Part shown: positions 23,001 to 35,046 of the stretch, piece after piece | How positions within the stretch are numbered: position 1 is the first letter of the stretch | How the letters are laid out: the number at the start of each line of letters is the position of its first letter | Assembly: GCF_000004075.3 (NCBI RefSeq) | Contig: NC_026657.2 | Span: 39,666,732-39,730,731 of the forward strand | Source: Cucumis sativus | Lineage: Eukaryota; Streptophyta; Magnoliopsida; Cucurbitales; Cucurbitaceae | DNA: 64,000 nt | Reading direction: 5' to 3' | The notes under the pieces: generated by a model | What the model was told of the DNA's origin: nothing | The model's input: only the letters and a program-made list of their open reading frames with translations | The model's database searches: none | Program-made: the position numbers and the translations under genes

Positions 23001-25254
23001 TTCTTAGTTCGTACATCAGTTGCAATCAATGCATTTTCAGATTCACTAGCATGAAAAGAATTTGTTTCCACATCTCCCTTCAATGGCTGAATCTTGTTAT
23101 ATACGTTGTATGAAGAGGAAGTCTCTGCAGCAAGGGAATCTTCATTCAGAGGCATTTTACTTTTTGAAGTCTGACCTGAACACCTGACATTCTTTCTGGC
23201 AGCCACTGGACATTGGGAAACAGAAAGGTCTTTTAACCCTTCAGATTTTTCGGAAGTCCCATGGGATGGGGACTCTTCCGTATCAATGTGATTCGTTTTT
23301 ACGTTTTCATTTTCATTCAGCAACTCAGTCAGTAGGCGCACCTTACGAGGCTTTCGACGGTGCAAACTGCCTGACTTATCTATGTGATGGTCTTGCATAT
23401 CATTTTCTACTGAAATTTCAGTATGCTCAGATGCTGTTGCATAACTCCCATCAATGTCTGCCGGAAACCTCTGTCTCTCGCCATTACAAGCTTGATCGAT
23501 CACCTTGAATCCTGATGGTGAACGAGTTACCTCAGTTTGTTCATTATGTGCAGTTTTTTGTTCCTCATCATCAAAGCCTTCAAGATTTTCATCAATCACT
23601 TTGAGGTTTCGAAGACCAAGCTCAACCTCAGCAACTTCATTTCCACAGAGTAGCTTGGAGTTCTTAACGGATTCTCTATGCACTGAATTAAGAATAATTT
23701 TTTCACAAATAAGAAATAAAATTATAGGAGCAAGCAAATATGTATTATGCAACTATGAGAAGCAAAATCGATGAACAGAGATGCTTTTATAAAGACATGC
23801 CTAAGGAATTTTCCTCTATATGGCAACATGTGTGGTTGCTTATCTAACTACTATAATTCAGCAAGGTTCCCCAACCAGGATTCTTCAATGGCAACATAGC
23901 AGCAGTAAATTACCTGGATCACTTCTGGTTTTTTCTAACATAAGATTTGACTCAACTTCTGGCACGACACTAGTCGCTATGGGAAATTCTGTATTCAAGA
24001 TCCATCTAGAGTCAACCTCATCTCCTGGAAAGAAACAAATAAAGTAATCAAGAGCCTGTAAAAGTAGGACATTAAAATGGAAAAGTCAGAACAAAGAATG
24101 CCTTCAGCTTTCTTTTGTCTCTCGCTCGTGAAAGATGGAGGATGATTGAGGTTGCACAAATCCGTAGAGGCATTAGCGATTGCCTCTATAGCATCGGGCA
24201 TATCTAGATTTGAAGATTTCTCAACACCTGACATGGAAAAGACGGCAAAAATGTAAAGGTGAGAAACTTGGGGGAGGAGGAATGCAACATAACAGTAGTC
24301 AACTATTAAATCCTTTATAGCACCACCTGCAGGAGTCTCCTTCCTGCAATTTTGACAGCGCCACCACCTGAACTGCGGAACATGAAAAGGTGGAAGCAAG
24401 GATATTGTCTCTGCAGACTCATAGTCACCATCAAAATCAAATGGCCAGCATTTTTTCCAATCTTTTTCACGCATTTGAGATGCATATCCACTGAACAAAA
24501 GGCAATTGATCAGAAAAAAGAGTTTTACATTGAGGTTCAGATCGTGATTTGAGGAAATTAATTCATGGGGCAATAATGTAACGAAAGACACTAGATTTGC
24601 AAAGGATAATTAATGAACCTTCACTTCATTGAGAAATATTTTCTAAACCTAAACTCTAAGCTCCTGTTTGAAATTCATGTTGGAAGAACATGTTAAACTA
24701 GGTGAGTTCAAATGCTAAGTATCATTTTCCACATTCGGTCTCTTTCTTGGATAGCAATATCAAAAGGCAACTATGTGATGAGTGGTCCTAGTTGCTATGA
24801 ATTGTTACATTCGTAGTGAAGCTTCCAGCAAAAAATTCCAAATTGGACAAAACATCGAAAGACATTAAAGACATTTTCGTTTATGTATGGACAATAAGAC
24901 TAGAATGAAAACTGAGCCGTGATAATTACCCATTTGTGTGTATAAGTGCACTACGAGAGACATTAAGCATGAATGTCGATCTCAATGACACGTGCATGAA
25001 CCCATGCTCTTTATTTAACCCAGTTTAAATTTTCAAACAAAGTCATATAATCTAATTAAAAAAAGGAAGAAAAAAATATGATTAAACTTGATAGGGTACG
25101 GGTCATACCGAATGGAGAAATGGTCACAGTTTCCAGCATCAGGTTTATCAATACAACTGGAAAGATCTATGAATAAAGAATCAATCTCAATGAATGGGAC
25201 TGTAGTCCTCAAAATTATACTAGAATCATTCTTCTGATGATGTTCTTCGTCCAT
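20069..25254 (-). CDS. EMF1: EMBRYONIC FLOWER 1-like Polycomb repressor
   Basis: Six coding exons: 25254-25109, 24490-24327, 24237-24102 corrected by phase to 24227-24102, 24024-23914, 23682-22316 and 21802-20069 (TGA), giving 1,215 residues; Arabidopsis EMF1 is about 1,100. EMF1 marks are the N-terminal IEIDSLFIDLSS..CDHFSIRGYAS, KKCWPFDFD, WWRCQNCRKETPAG, the basic RRKPRKVRLLTELL box near residue 295, DDIPMEIVELMAKNQYERCL near residue 655, and ETMSAMHLLSLMDA. The rest is long, Ser-rich and probably disordered. By family knowledge EMF1 is a plant-specific nuclear protein that works with PRC2/PRC1, compacts chromatin and keeps floral homeotic genes silent in vegetative tissue. No GT donor fits the end of exon 3; GAAG|GCATTC at 24102/24101 restores phase and suggests a GC-AG intron. 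Non-coding 5' exons probably lie at about 25.88-26.05 and 26.34-26.60 kb. Confidence 0.92.
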
Positions 25255-27094
25255 TAGAAGACTTCTGGTATGCTACAGTTTATAGCTGTGCTATGACCAA
25301 TTTCTGAACATATATATACATACCAAAGCAGCAGAAGAGCAAATTAGTCATCAATGAGTGAAAGCATCATAAAATAATAGTCATCAAAGTTTCGATACGT
25401 ATGAAAACTTTGACAATACTCCCAAATAAGTCCATTTGAAAACACGTATCTAATGTTTTCACAGACAAGAAAAAGTTAGTAAAAAAACACACTTACACTC
25501 CTTACTTGAAGTTATGTAAAAATGGTCATCATGTGTACTTATTTCTCACATAAAATAACAATTTCTAATAAAAATGAAGTACGTATAATTCATGATAAAC
25601 AACTCGTGAAGCAAACATTAATCTAAAACACACAACATTCCACATAAAATAATAAACACTTTGCAACTTACTAGTACAAATAATTCAAGGGAAATGAACC
25701 TCAAACCCTAATTATTTTAGATAACAAACCAAGGATGTCGACAAACCATAATTTCACCTATTACAAACGATAAATTATATCAATAACCAGCCCCGCCCAC
25801 ATATAATTCAAAGAAAACCAATAATCAGTACTGCAGTACGAACAGCATAATCTAGGGTTTACTGAGATCAATTACCTGAAAATAGCGGAAGCACAGTAGA
25901 TGACACAACGAAAATGGATTTAACAAAACCACCTAAAATACTCACCATCTGAGAACTCTAAAACAGCAGTGGAAGAGACGAAGGATGCGAATTGGTTCAC
26001 TGATAAATATTTAGGGTTTTTACTCAGCTCCGAAATTCTCGACAGACAAACAGTTGACTCAGTGACAATCAAATAACTAACAATACCATATAAAATGCCG
26101 GATACTTAGCCAATTCACTCTCCAATTATCAGTCATACAAAAAAATTCAAAGAAGAAAAGAAAAAAACAAGAGCCAAAAACTTCGGTGTAGAGAGAGAAA
26201 AAAAAGGAGCTAAAATACGAAGAAAACAGCTGAAAAGGAGCTGAAAAAAAGCCTGAAACGATTAAAAGGAAAGAAATCGAAGATTTCACACAGAAGAAGA
26301 AGTAGAAAAAAACGATGTAGTTGAAGAACGTACCTAAGTTCAGCCAAGTGCCAATCGGAAGAACGATGAATTAACAAGACAACGATTCCTCACGGCTAGT
26401 CGACGAAAGTGTACTGATAGAGAGAGCATTTAGAGAATAAGACACAGATCAAAACTGTAAGATGAGATTCGTAGCTGATCGAAGAGAATTTGAGTGCGAA
26501 GCTCCGATAAACCCTAGAGAGAGAGAGAGATAGATAGAGAGAAAGGGAAGTTTCGATACTTTGAGAGAGAGAAAGAGAAAGAGAGAGATCTATAGATAGT
26601 GGAGTGGATTTAATTATTTTATTTATTTTTTTGTTGGGGTAATTTAATAATATTTTTCCTGAGTCCTTAATGTGTGGGTGTATTAAAATCATCTATGCCC
26701 ATGCCATCCACATTCCACATGTACATAACATCTTAGGTGATGTTAAATTAAATGGAGTGGGAGGAACTCCTCACTCGTGGAGGTAATTATAATTCGACAC
26801 GTGGCAGGTTCATATGGCTTGTTATCTGAAGGGTATATCAGGCTTTGAGCGTGAATGAACCGAAAGAGGAAACCCTAGCGAAGTTAAAAAAACACACATT
26901 TTACCACGCGTACTTTACACGCGCTCTTATTTAACGTATACACATAGTCCATTTGTGCCTGTCGTGTCACCAAAGGCAAAAGATGCCTTCCCACTTATAC
27001 CTATTTTAATTGGTTCGTGTATTACACGCTACTTGCCTTACAACCTCGACTAGGACCAAGACCATGACTACTACTACCTCTTTGGAAACCCTAA
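25255..27094 (-). promoter_or_regulatory. EMF1 leader and upstream region with six telo-box motifs
   Basis: Telo-box-type AAACCCTA(A/G) motifs, in either orientation, occur at 25703-25711, 25852-25860, 26011-26019, 26509-26517, 26870-26878 and 27086-27094. On the minus strand a donor-like TTTTCAG|GTAATT lies at about 25.88 kb and ACTTAG|GTACGT at about 26.34 kb. The 5' leader therefore probably contains introns. In plants telo-boxes are bound by TRB factors and are linked both to growth genes and to PRC2 recruitment; that role here is inference. Confidence 0.5.
26515..26603 (-). promoter_or_regulatory. CT/GA-rich tract in the likely EMF1 5' leader
   Basis: On the plus strand this is a nearly pure purine tract of GAGAGA and GAAAGA units, so the EMF1 transcript would carry (CT)n. 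Such pyrimidine tracts are common in plant 5' UTRs, and GAGA repeats bind BPC/BBR factors. It lies just upstream of the most distal EMF1 leader exon or within it. Confidence 0.6.
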
Positions 27095-28200
27095 AAATTT
27101 CTAAACCCACTCTCTTCTTCTTTTGTGGGTTTAATTAGAAAACTAAACATGCTCTCTCTAATTAATTGCAATTAGTTTCTAAATGTTAAATATGGTCTAT
27201 ACTATTTATACACATTTTATTAATTCCCATTATTAGGACTTCCTTTTACAGTTTAATTACCATTAACATTCCTCACTATTCTTCTACTCTTTCTACGTTA
27301 ATTAATTAATTTTACCCTTTTTTATTTCTTTATTTTATTTTCGAGATACACAAGTAATACGAGTCATACTAACTCAACAATGACAACTTGTGTTTTACCA
27401 TTTTTAATCCATGAATATTCTTTTATAAATGTAAATAAGTTGAAGGTATAAAAGATTTAAACCATAAATCTCTTTACTATTCTTAACCTAAGAAGATATG
27501 GATGGATAATTATATGTATGTATATAAAATTTATTTTTTTATTTTTCTTGTAGGTTGAGTTGTTTTTTTTTATGATTAAATTTGTTCATCAAAATTTCAA
27601 AATTTATTAACTGAACCACTAAGTATACGGGTGAATTTTATATAAATCCAGCACAAAATCCATTGTCCTATATATCATTAGATTAATTAAAAACTCCGCA
27701 CAATTTTTTATGTGGAACCGGAAAAATATAATTATTAGAAAAGCAAAGTTCATGAGTTAATCCAAAATTGAAAATTATTTAATTTTTTTTTAAAGAAAGT
27801 AAATTACACCTTAAATTATATATACATGTCCATTCAAATTGCACCTCTTTCGATACGGATTCTAACATAGGACGATTCAAACACATAAATGTGACGTAAC
27901 ACATCAACGCAATAACATTGTTAAAAGAAACGAAGAAACGAAAAAGAAAAAATAGAAAATGGGTAAATAATAATAATTGATCAAATGAAGAACGTGTGTG
28001 TGTGCTGTGTGTGTATATATATATATATGTATAGGGGGACAATATAAAAGTGAGGATGGAGAAAGGAAAAACCTAAAAAGGTGAAATGTCGTGTTGCCAT
28101 GAATTACCTGAGTGTATTGATTCCAATATATATTTGCATGGGCCAGTGAATCAGTTTGAAGATCCTATTTTACAATTCCCTTCATAATTAATAATACCCT

Positions 28201-28250
28201 CTCCCCCTCCCCTCCCCTCCCCTCCCCCTCCCCTCCCCTCCCCGCCCACC
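28201..28250. repeat. CCCCTCC-type minisatellite; G-quadruplex-prone on the minus strand
   Basis: Eight or so units of CCCCT(CC) in about 50 bases inside otherwise AT-rich DNA. The minus strand therefore carries repeated runs of three to five G separated by single A residues, which satisfies the usual G-quadruplex pattern. Confidence 0.9.
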
Positions 28251-29364
28251 TGCTTCCAACCCCTCCCTCCATGGCTCCATGTATGCCAAAGCCAGCTCAA
28301 ACCCGACTCCAACGCCACCATATAATTCAAATTGACCCACCACTCTCTTTCATTCCTTTTTATTTTATTTTCCATAAATAAATTAAATTCCCTTTCTTTT
28401 ATTTTTTCCTACATAATTTAAATTACCTCCATTCTATGTATATATTTTAAGAATATATATACCTACTAGCCTTTTTCTATATGTCTTTTCTCAACGTCAC
28501 ATCAAATTACTTAGGTCTAATCTCTTTTAATATATACTTAATTAGGATTTACCTTGGTCAATCACATTTTTTCATTTTGCTAATGGTTGTAAAAAAAAAT
28601 CTTTTTTAATTTTAGGTCACGTTTAAAATATAAAATATTGTTTATTTGTGTTATGTAATTGTATTGATACATGGAGATAAGTTGAGAGTGCTCAATCCAA
28701 CTATGTTTGAAAACTCGTTACAGTTATAGTTTGAAAAATCAATTTTAAAATCATATTTACTGATATCACTTGAACTTTCAAAAGTAGAAGTACTGGTAAT
28801 AACAACAGAAAATTTTACATTGTTCGTAATTGTAAGTAAATTTACGATAAAAAATAATCTAATTACGTTTATGATTGAAGTTGTAGTTATGTATTGAATA
28901 AATTTTCAAACTCAAATAAATATATGTTAGGTGGAGTGGATTCAACCTAATCAATTATCTAATACTTAGACTTGCGTGTGTTTTAAAATTTAAACTATAG
29001 TTATTTACACCCATTATTACCCACTTAATTGAGTTCAACATCAAAATAAATAAATATATTTTGTGAAAGAAATTGATGGTGAAAATCTTTTTTTAATATA
29101 AATACTTTGATTTTATGAGTTATTTGAATGGAATTAATATTTGGTTTGGTAATAGTGTGAGCATATGTAGTCATATATATTTAAAAACTATAAATAAACC
29201 TAACTCGTAAGTAAATTATCAATTTTAGTGTTTATTTGTATCTGTCTAAAATTATAAATAAACTTAACGATAAATTGGTAGATGCTTCCGAACATCTCAA
29301 CTAAACCAATATATTATTGTAATATTCTCACGTATCTTGAAACAATGAAATATATTTTATCCTT

Positions 29365-29410
29365 ACAGTTGAAGGACGTTCGAGTTCACAGTTGAAGGAC
29401 ATTCGAGTTC
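29365..29410. repeat. Two-copy tandem repeat, 23-bp period
   Basis: ACAGTTGAAGGACGTTCGAGTTC is followed directly by a second copy with one changed base (ACATTCG for ACGTTCG). Confidence 0.85.
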
Positions 29411-30476
29411 AAATACCCTAAAATATTGAAAAAAGTGATCACATGGGAGATTAGTAGAGCAACTATTTAAGGATGATTTTATATTTTAAATTTATAAATG
29501 TTATACTCGTTTTTTTAAAATGTTTAAAATAAAGTAAAATAGACATTTTGATTTCTAACTTTTCAAAATGTATTATTTTTGTTATTTGGTTTTTTGGAAT
29601 AGATTTAAAAAGTCCGGCCAATATAATAATTCTTAATTATAATCTAATATTAATTAGAAAATTAAAAATGTTAGAATTTTAAACGGTAGTTTATCTAAAA
29701 TACTATAGTCCAAACTCGTTTTGTCTACCTGTTATGATCCTATAGCATTTGGGTGTCAAATAAATTAATTCTTAAGTAAGTGGTCATCATAAATCGAATC
29801 TATGATTTCTTAGTTAGTTTTTATTTAATCAAAAAATATTATCAGTTGAATTTGAATTATGAACATTCGTCAATTTGTATTCTGTCCATGGCCTTGTATC
29901 AATCTTCATAACATTTTTTTTTACCTAAATTTAAAAAAATAATTGTCCCTAGAGACACATTATTTGTTATGAAACAAGTTCAGCAATGTTTGAACAATTT
30001 TGAATTCGATTTTTGTTCATTTGTTTGGCTTCGACCTCGGTACGTCTGAAGTGGTCAATTTGAGTATATACATTTTAAGCAATGTCTTAGCTTTTGGATG
30101 ATCGACTTTTTATAGTACGACAAGAATGAAGATCCAAACCCCGTAATTTATGATCATTAGAGTGTGTTCGTTTTGATTGACACCTAAATGTTTTAGTCAA
30201 ATAAACGTGGTGTTGGGACAAAAGAAAAACACAATATTTTCTATTTTAGATAATACTTTTAATTAGTTTTTAATCGATTTTAAATAAATAATAATAATAA
30301 TAATGCTTATCAAATCAATATCCTACTTTCTGAAAATATTTTTAGTTGTAGTAAACAAAACCAATGTAACAATTAGGCCACTTATACCCAATTTTGAAAA
30401 TTCACTTAGTTATCATAAAACAAATTTTAAAATTTAAAATTTTAGACACATAAAAAAAACCATTAATAGAATATTT

Positions 30477-30480
<4 letters not shown>

Positions 30481-30508
<28 letters not shown>
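30481..30508. repeat. (TA)n microsatellite
   Basis: About 28 bases of uninterrupted AT dinucleotides. Confidence 0.9.
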
Positions 30509-30512
<4 letters not shown>

Positions 30513-32351
30513 TGATAGTAAGGTTGGTAAATTATTAATAGAATCTTTATACAAAGTGTAATAATAATGTATAATTAAAACTACCTACGTCACCACTTAC
30601 TTTTCAACGTTGCTACCGTTAGTTCATTATCGGTCTTCGTTAATAATATTTCTACACATTTTAATTTAGTGTAATGCTCCAAAAATCAACTCTAATTCAA
30701 ATTCATAAAACAAAATTTACCAAATTATTTAATAAAATGCCAACAATAACTTTTTTTTTCATTTTCTTTAAAACATATGTTCGTGGTTGGTTGATCGAAC
30801 TAAGTTATTGTTAGCGATAAATTTAGTTATATTAAATAAATAAAATGATAGTACAATTTATTAGTTTGAACTTTTTTGAATTGGAGAACAACTATGTCTA
30901 ACAAATTATGTAATAATTAATACCGCGACAATTTATTCACATTCGAAATGACTATTTAATGTTGGTTTTTTCTATAGCGAATAAAAAAATAATTATTTTC
31001 AAATATACCAAAGTATATACAAAATATCGCTACTTATATCTATCTTAATTGTACTATTTTACTATTTTCCCCATTTAGGAGTTTGCAAATGCCAAGAAAG
31101 GGTGTCTTGCTTGGCTCAAAATTGTGTTTGACATAACACTTCCTTTTTAGCATTGTGCTTAATGCTGCTGCCCATTTTTATCATTTCTACTAAGTACTAT
31201 CTTTATTTTATTTTTCATTATCATTTCCTAATTATATATTACCGTACAATATTGTTTCGTTCAAAAACAATAACTTTTTGTAAAAACGATTGTCTCAAGC
31301 ACCACATACCAATGTTAATTGACCTATGGTGGTTACCTATGTAATAATATATAATCATATGTTACCTCTAGATTATAAGCTTAATATGTTGAATTTTGAG
31401 AATTTGTATAAAAAATTATTTAATATTTCACTTCATTTTTATTTTTATATATAATAAGCATATGACATATAAATTTTATAAACATTAAATTCATGAAATT
31501 TTAAAGATGGTAAATAGATTGATGACTTTTTTTCCTACACAAAATAAGATTGATATAATATCGTTAATAAAGATTTATTAGGCATTGTTTTAAAAATAAT
31601 TCCAATCATAACATAAAATTTAAAATTTGTAGATCTAATAAACACTCTTTGCAATAATTTATAAAAGGAAATTATTTTATACTTTATAACATAAGAATTT
31701 TTGTTGAATGTTTGTCTTAATATCATGATTCAAACTTTGTTTCAAATTGATAACTTTTATTTTTAAAGTTAAAAGCGTTTTTGTTCATCTCCACCCAAAT
31801 AGTTTAAACATACGGATAGTATCAACTATATTCAAAATATTTATACATATGACAACATTTTTTTAAAAATGTATAATATATAGCAAAATTTGTCAGAATT
31901 GTTAAACACTTCATTATTTAACACATAAACAAAATTTTATATAAATTTGTCATACAATAAGAGTCTATCCCTGATTATTTGAAAATTCGTTAATCAATAT
32001 GTCATATGATTTATCATATTATCGTTAATTTTTAACCAATAGATTTTGTTATATTTACAATTTTTTTAAATGTTGTTATATATATTCGTTTTTTTTTTTT
32101 TGGCTATATTTAGAATGGTTCAATTTACTCTTTTTCATGTAATTTTCTTTAGGAAATTGTTAAGAGATAAAAAAAATAAAATTATTTACAAAATATATAG
32201 TAAAATATTTATATTGACAAAGACTTATATAAATTTTGCATTATAATTTTAATAATTTACTATATTTTAAAATGATTACTTGTTGGAAACATTTTTTTTC
32301 ACATATTATCGGGAAAAAAGGAAAAAATTCCACGTATGACTCATATCTCGC

Positions 32352-32395
32352 TGGCGCGAACCGCCGATACTTGTCCGGCCCCATTCGCGCCAAAA
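32352..32395. promoter_or_regulatory. Pair of opposed E2F-type binding sites
   Basis: TGGCGCGAA at 32352-32360 and TTCGCGCCAAAA at 32384-32395 (reverse complement TTTTGGCGCGAA) match the E2F consensus TTTSGCGC(S). The two sites face each other about 24 bases apart inside a short GC-rich island. Such pairs mark promoters of S-phase genes in plants. The second site overlaps an ATG-containing stretch, CAAAATGG. Confidence 0.6.
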
Positions 32396-32692
32396 TGGAG
32401 CCCCAAATCACCGCTTGATCAACGAAACCTAAAACCCATTCGCATCAGACGGTATCCCGCCCCTGCTCTCCCATTCACTCAATTTCCACCATCACGTTGA
32501 TTTTCAATTTCACCCCTTCGATCATTCTCATATCGATCAGATCGGTGGAGTTTGTGTCAATCCTCACGAATCACCGAACGGAAAATTTTCAATTTTCAAA
32601 TACACCGACACAGAGCGCGTTAAACACGAACTGTTCTTCGCAATCTTCGTCCACTTTGCTCCGCCTTATGAGTTCAGGATTCCGGAGGTACG
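32396..32692 (+). other. Candidate 5' exon of an unidentified gene
   Basis: This GC-richer segment follows the E2F sites and ends at a good donor, CCGGAG|GTACGTAAG (exon end about 32687). Its composition is that of plant 5' UTR or coding sequence and differs sharply from the AT-rich DNA on both sides. Two frames are open through much of it. One contains RLMSSGFRR just before the donor. I recognise neither translation, and no downstream exon is apparent in the next 8 kb. It may be a leader exon of a non-coding RNA, the start of a truncated gene, or a gene with a very distant second exon. Confidence 0.4.
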
Positions 32693-33666
32693 TAAGATCT
32701 CATCTACTCTTAAAATCTTCATAGGTTTCTCATTTTCCGTATAAATTACCATTGTTTTAATTTGTTTAGAATCAGCTCTCAGAGCTCGACTTGATCGCCT
32801 ATCTTCACCAGAAATCCTTTAGGGCTCGAGTTCTTTAGGACACTAATTCCTCAATATTTATCTTTCTGGAATTAATTCGTTAGATTAATCAACGATTTTC
32901 AAAATTTTCCCCAAATTTGGTGATTGCATAACACGACGAAGTAGGGTACGAAGCTCTATTTCTAACAGAGCGGTCGGCAGTCACCATCTCGCTTTTTTTC
33001 CCTTTTTTCCAGCTGCACACTCCAGGATGGTTTGTGAAACGAAATATCACATTCATATAGCGTAATCAGCTGCGGTTTCGTTTGGCCACACAATGAGTGA
33101 GGGTTCAGATTGTTTTTAATTTGGTTGTCGGTTGTAGTGTAGCTTAATTGGAAGACCATTCATTATGTTGCGGCCCTTTTGATCATCAATTCCCCACCAT
33201 TGACATAAGATTCTTGATGCTGCCGTTGCATGGGGGATGCCTTTTCCTCTAGTGATTTTCTTTTCTTTATGATATAAAGTCATGCTAATTAGTAAAGTTT
33301 ACTGTCTGTATAAAAAAAGCTTAGATGGAGAGTTCTTTTTTAAGGAAATGTGTGGAGCTGTCAAGGATGAGGAATTTTGGACCTCTGGGCCCACACAAAA
33401 TTGATCGTACTAATCTACGAACTTCATTTCTTCCCTAAACAAGGAGTGAAGTTCATAGCTCGACTCGTTTAATTTCTACCCTCACCCAACTCCTTAGGTC
33501 TAAGATTAAATGAACTGATCTGCGCATCGGTTTTCCTATACATGATGCCGACCACTCTTTGAAAAACATAAAATTATATAGTCACAGTGGGGTCTAAAGC
33601 CATAGAAGAATAAAGCTACAGAAGAGATGTAGTAGTTAATTACTAGCGAAGAGCTAAGGTAATTAA

Positions 33667-33740
33667 AGGACTACATTGCTAGGAAGTCCAACATTAATCC
33701 GTTAGGACTACATTGCTAGGAAGTCCAACATTAATCCGTT
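33667..33740. repeat. Two-copy perfect tandem repeat, 37-bp period
   Basis: AGGACTACATTGCTAGGAAG and the bases after it, through ATTAATCCGTT, are repeated exactly from 33704. Confidence 0.95.
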
Positions 33741-34950
33741 ATGAAAAGATTATACGAATATACAAGCGAGAGATCATGCCTCGTTTCAATGACCTAAATT
33801 TGAAACGACCTAAATTTTTTAAGTGGAACTAAAAACAAAGCCACGAGGTGTATAATGACATATCATTGGTAACTTAGTGTGGAAAATATCGAAAAGAAAA
33901 AGAAGGGAAGGTGATGTAAACAAATTTCCTTTTGAGTATAAATTAACATTATGTTAGTATACATAGACCATTAATTCGATATAATTTGTTTCATTTAACA
34001 GCTGATTCGGGTCCTAGCTAGCTAGTTCCTATAAATAGCACATATAACATATGGCTGGGGAGGAGCAAATTAAATCATATCGGATGAAAGGGGGTTCAGT
34101 ATGTGATTTACTCAAATGACCCAGTAAGTTTATGGTTCTATTCCTTCCCAGTGGATTATGAAATTATGTAAAGAAAAGAAATTATAAATAGGTACTATAT
34201 GGTCAAAGTTATGTAAAATCCAAAATCTGACATTTTTCCTACAGTGGAATATGATAGCTGATAAGTAGTCTGTTTGTTTTCATAACATTGGAAAAATGAA
34301 AAGAATAAAAAAAATAAAAAAAAAGGCAAGGGCCAGATATTTAAGCCTAACCTTTTTCTTTAAGGAATATTGGAAATACTTTAAACCATCCATTAATCTT
34401 TTATTTTCTATATTTAGATCGATGTCTGAAATTTGACCTCTTTTAATTTAGAGAAATTGCAGTTTTTGTCAATTTTAAAATAAATTTTTGATGGTTTATT
34501 ATTTATTCCAAACTTGCCCTCATAGTGCTTGTTTGCTTTCTTTACTATGTCCAAATAGGTGATCGTGGCTTTCGAATAAAAGAAAGAAGAGATCGACGGT
34601 ATGCTTTCAGATTATCTTGACTTAGCCACTAAGTAGAATTGAGATATTTACGAATCAAAGTACTTTTAATTTAATTGTGATAATTGCTTTATGAAATTCA
34701 AAATCACATAACCAAAGTTCCATCATATAATCGAACAATGGAGATTAATCGATCATATAATCAAACAATGAAGATTAGACTTTTTATTTTTATAAAAATA
34801 AAAATGTCGTATGTAATGTGTAAGGTTAACCATCCTAAAATCTAGTATATGATCGCTACCATCCATCACAACAAATTGGTTTGGTTGTGTTTCTATTAAG
34901 TCATGTTAGAAAAACGGACAAAATATTTATCATGCATTTTTAAATATAAA

Positions 34951-35046
34951 AAAACTAAAAACTTCATTTCTTTTATAAACATTTGTTTAGTTTTTCTTAA
35001 AACTAAAAACTTCATTTCTTTTATAAACATTTGTTTAGTTTTTCTT
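34951..35046. repeat. Two-copy perfect tandem repeat, 48-bp period, with a diverged third copy
   Basis: The unit AAAACTAAAAACTTCATTTC to GTTTAGTTTTTCTT recurs at 34999. A diverged relative (TTTCTTTTGTAAACATTTGT and onward, followed by TGGTTTTTCTTACAT) lies at about 35093-35129, and an AATAAAAATAACCAAATAG motif follows both the second and third copies. Two nested duplication events are implied. Confidence 0.9.

Larger units (their letters stand above)
27095..32350. other. Gene-poor AT-rich region, about 5.3 kb
   Basis: No convincing exon on either strand. Low-complexity elements are present: a TG/TA compound tract at about 27994-28029, the C-rich array at 28201-28250, a short tandem repeat at 29365-29410, a (TA)n at 30481-30508 and many homopolymers. 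Small open frames here give random-looking translations. Confidence 0.6.

Noticed and set aside
22413-23054. 213-codon plus-strand frame opposite EMF1 exon 5
   Set aside because: It is antisense to a certain EMF1 coding exon and its translation shows no domain.
28268-28288. A 21-base stretch resembling mature miR160 (about 18 of 21 positions as I remember it)
   Set aside because: I find no complementary star strand within reach on either side, and the stretch borders the C-rich minisatellite, so a hairpin precursor is not supported. A fold prediction and small-RNA reads would decide.
32448-32690. A second open frame through the E2F-linked candidate exon, joinable to a short open segment ending near 32.84 kb
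   Set aside because: It has no Met, its translation resembles no family I know, and two frames being open at once over 80 codons is not rare in this composition.
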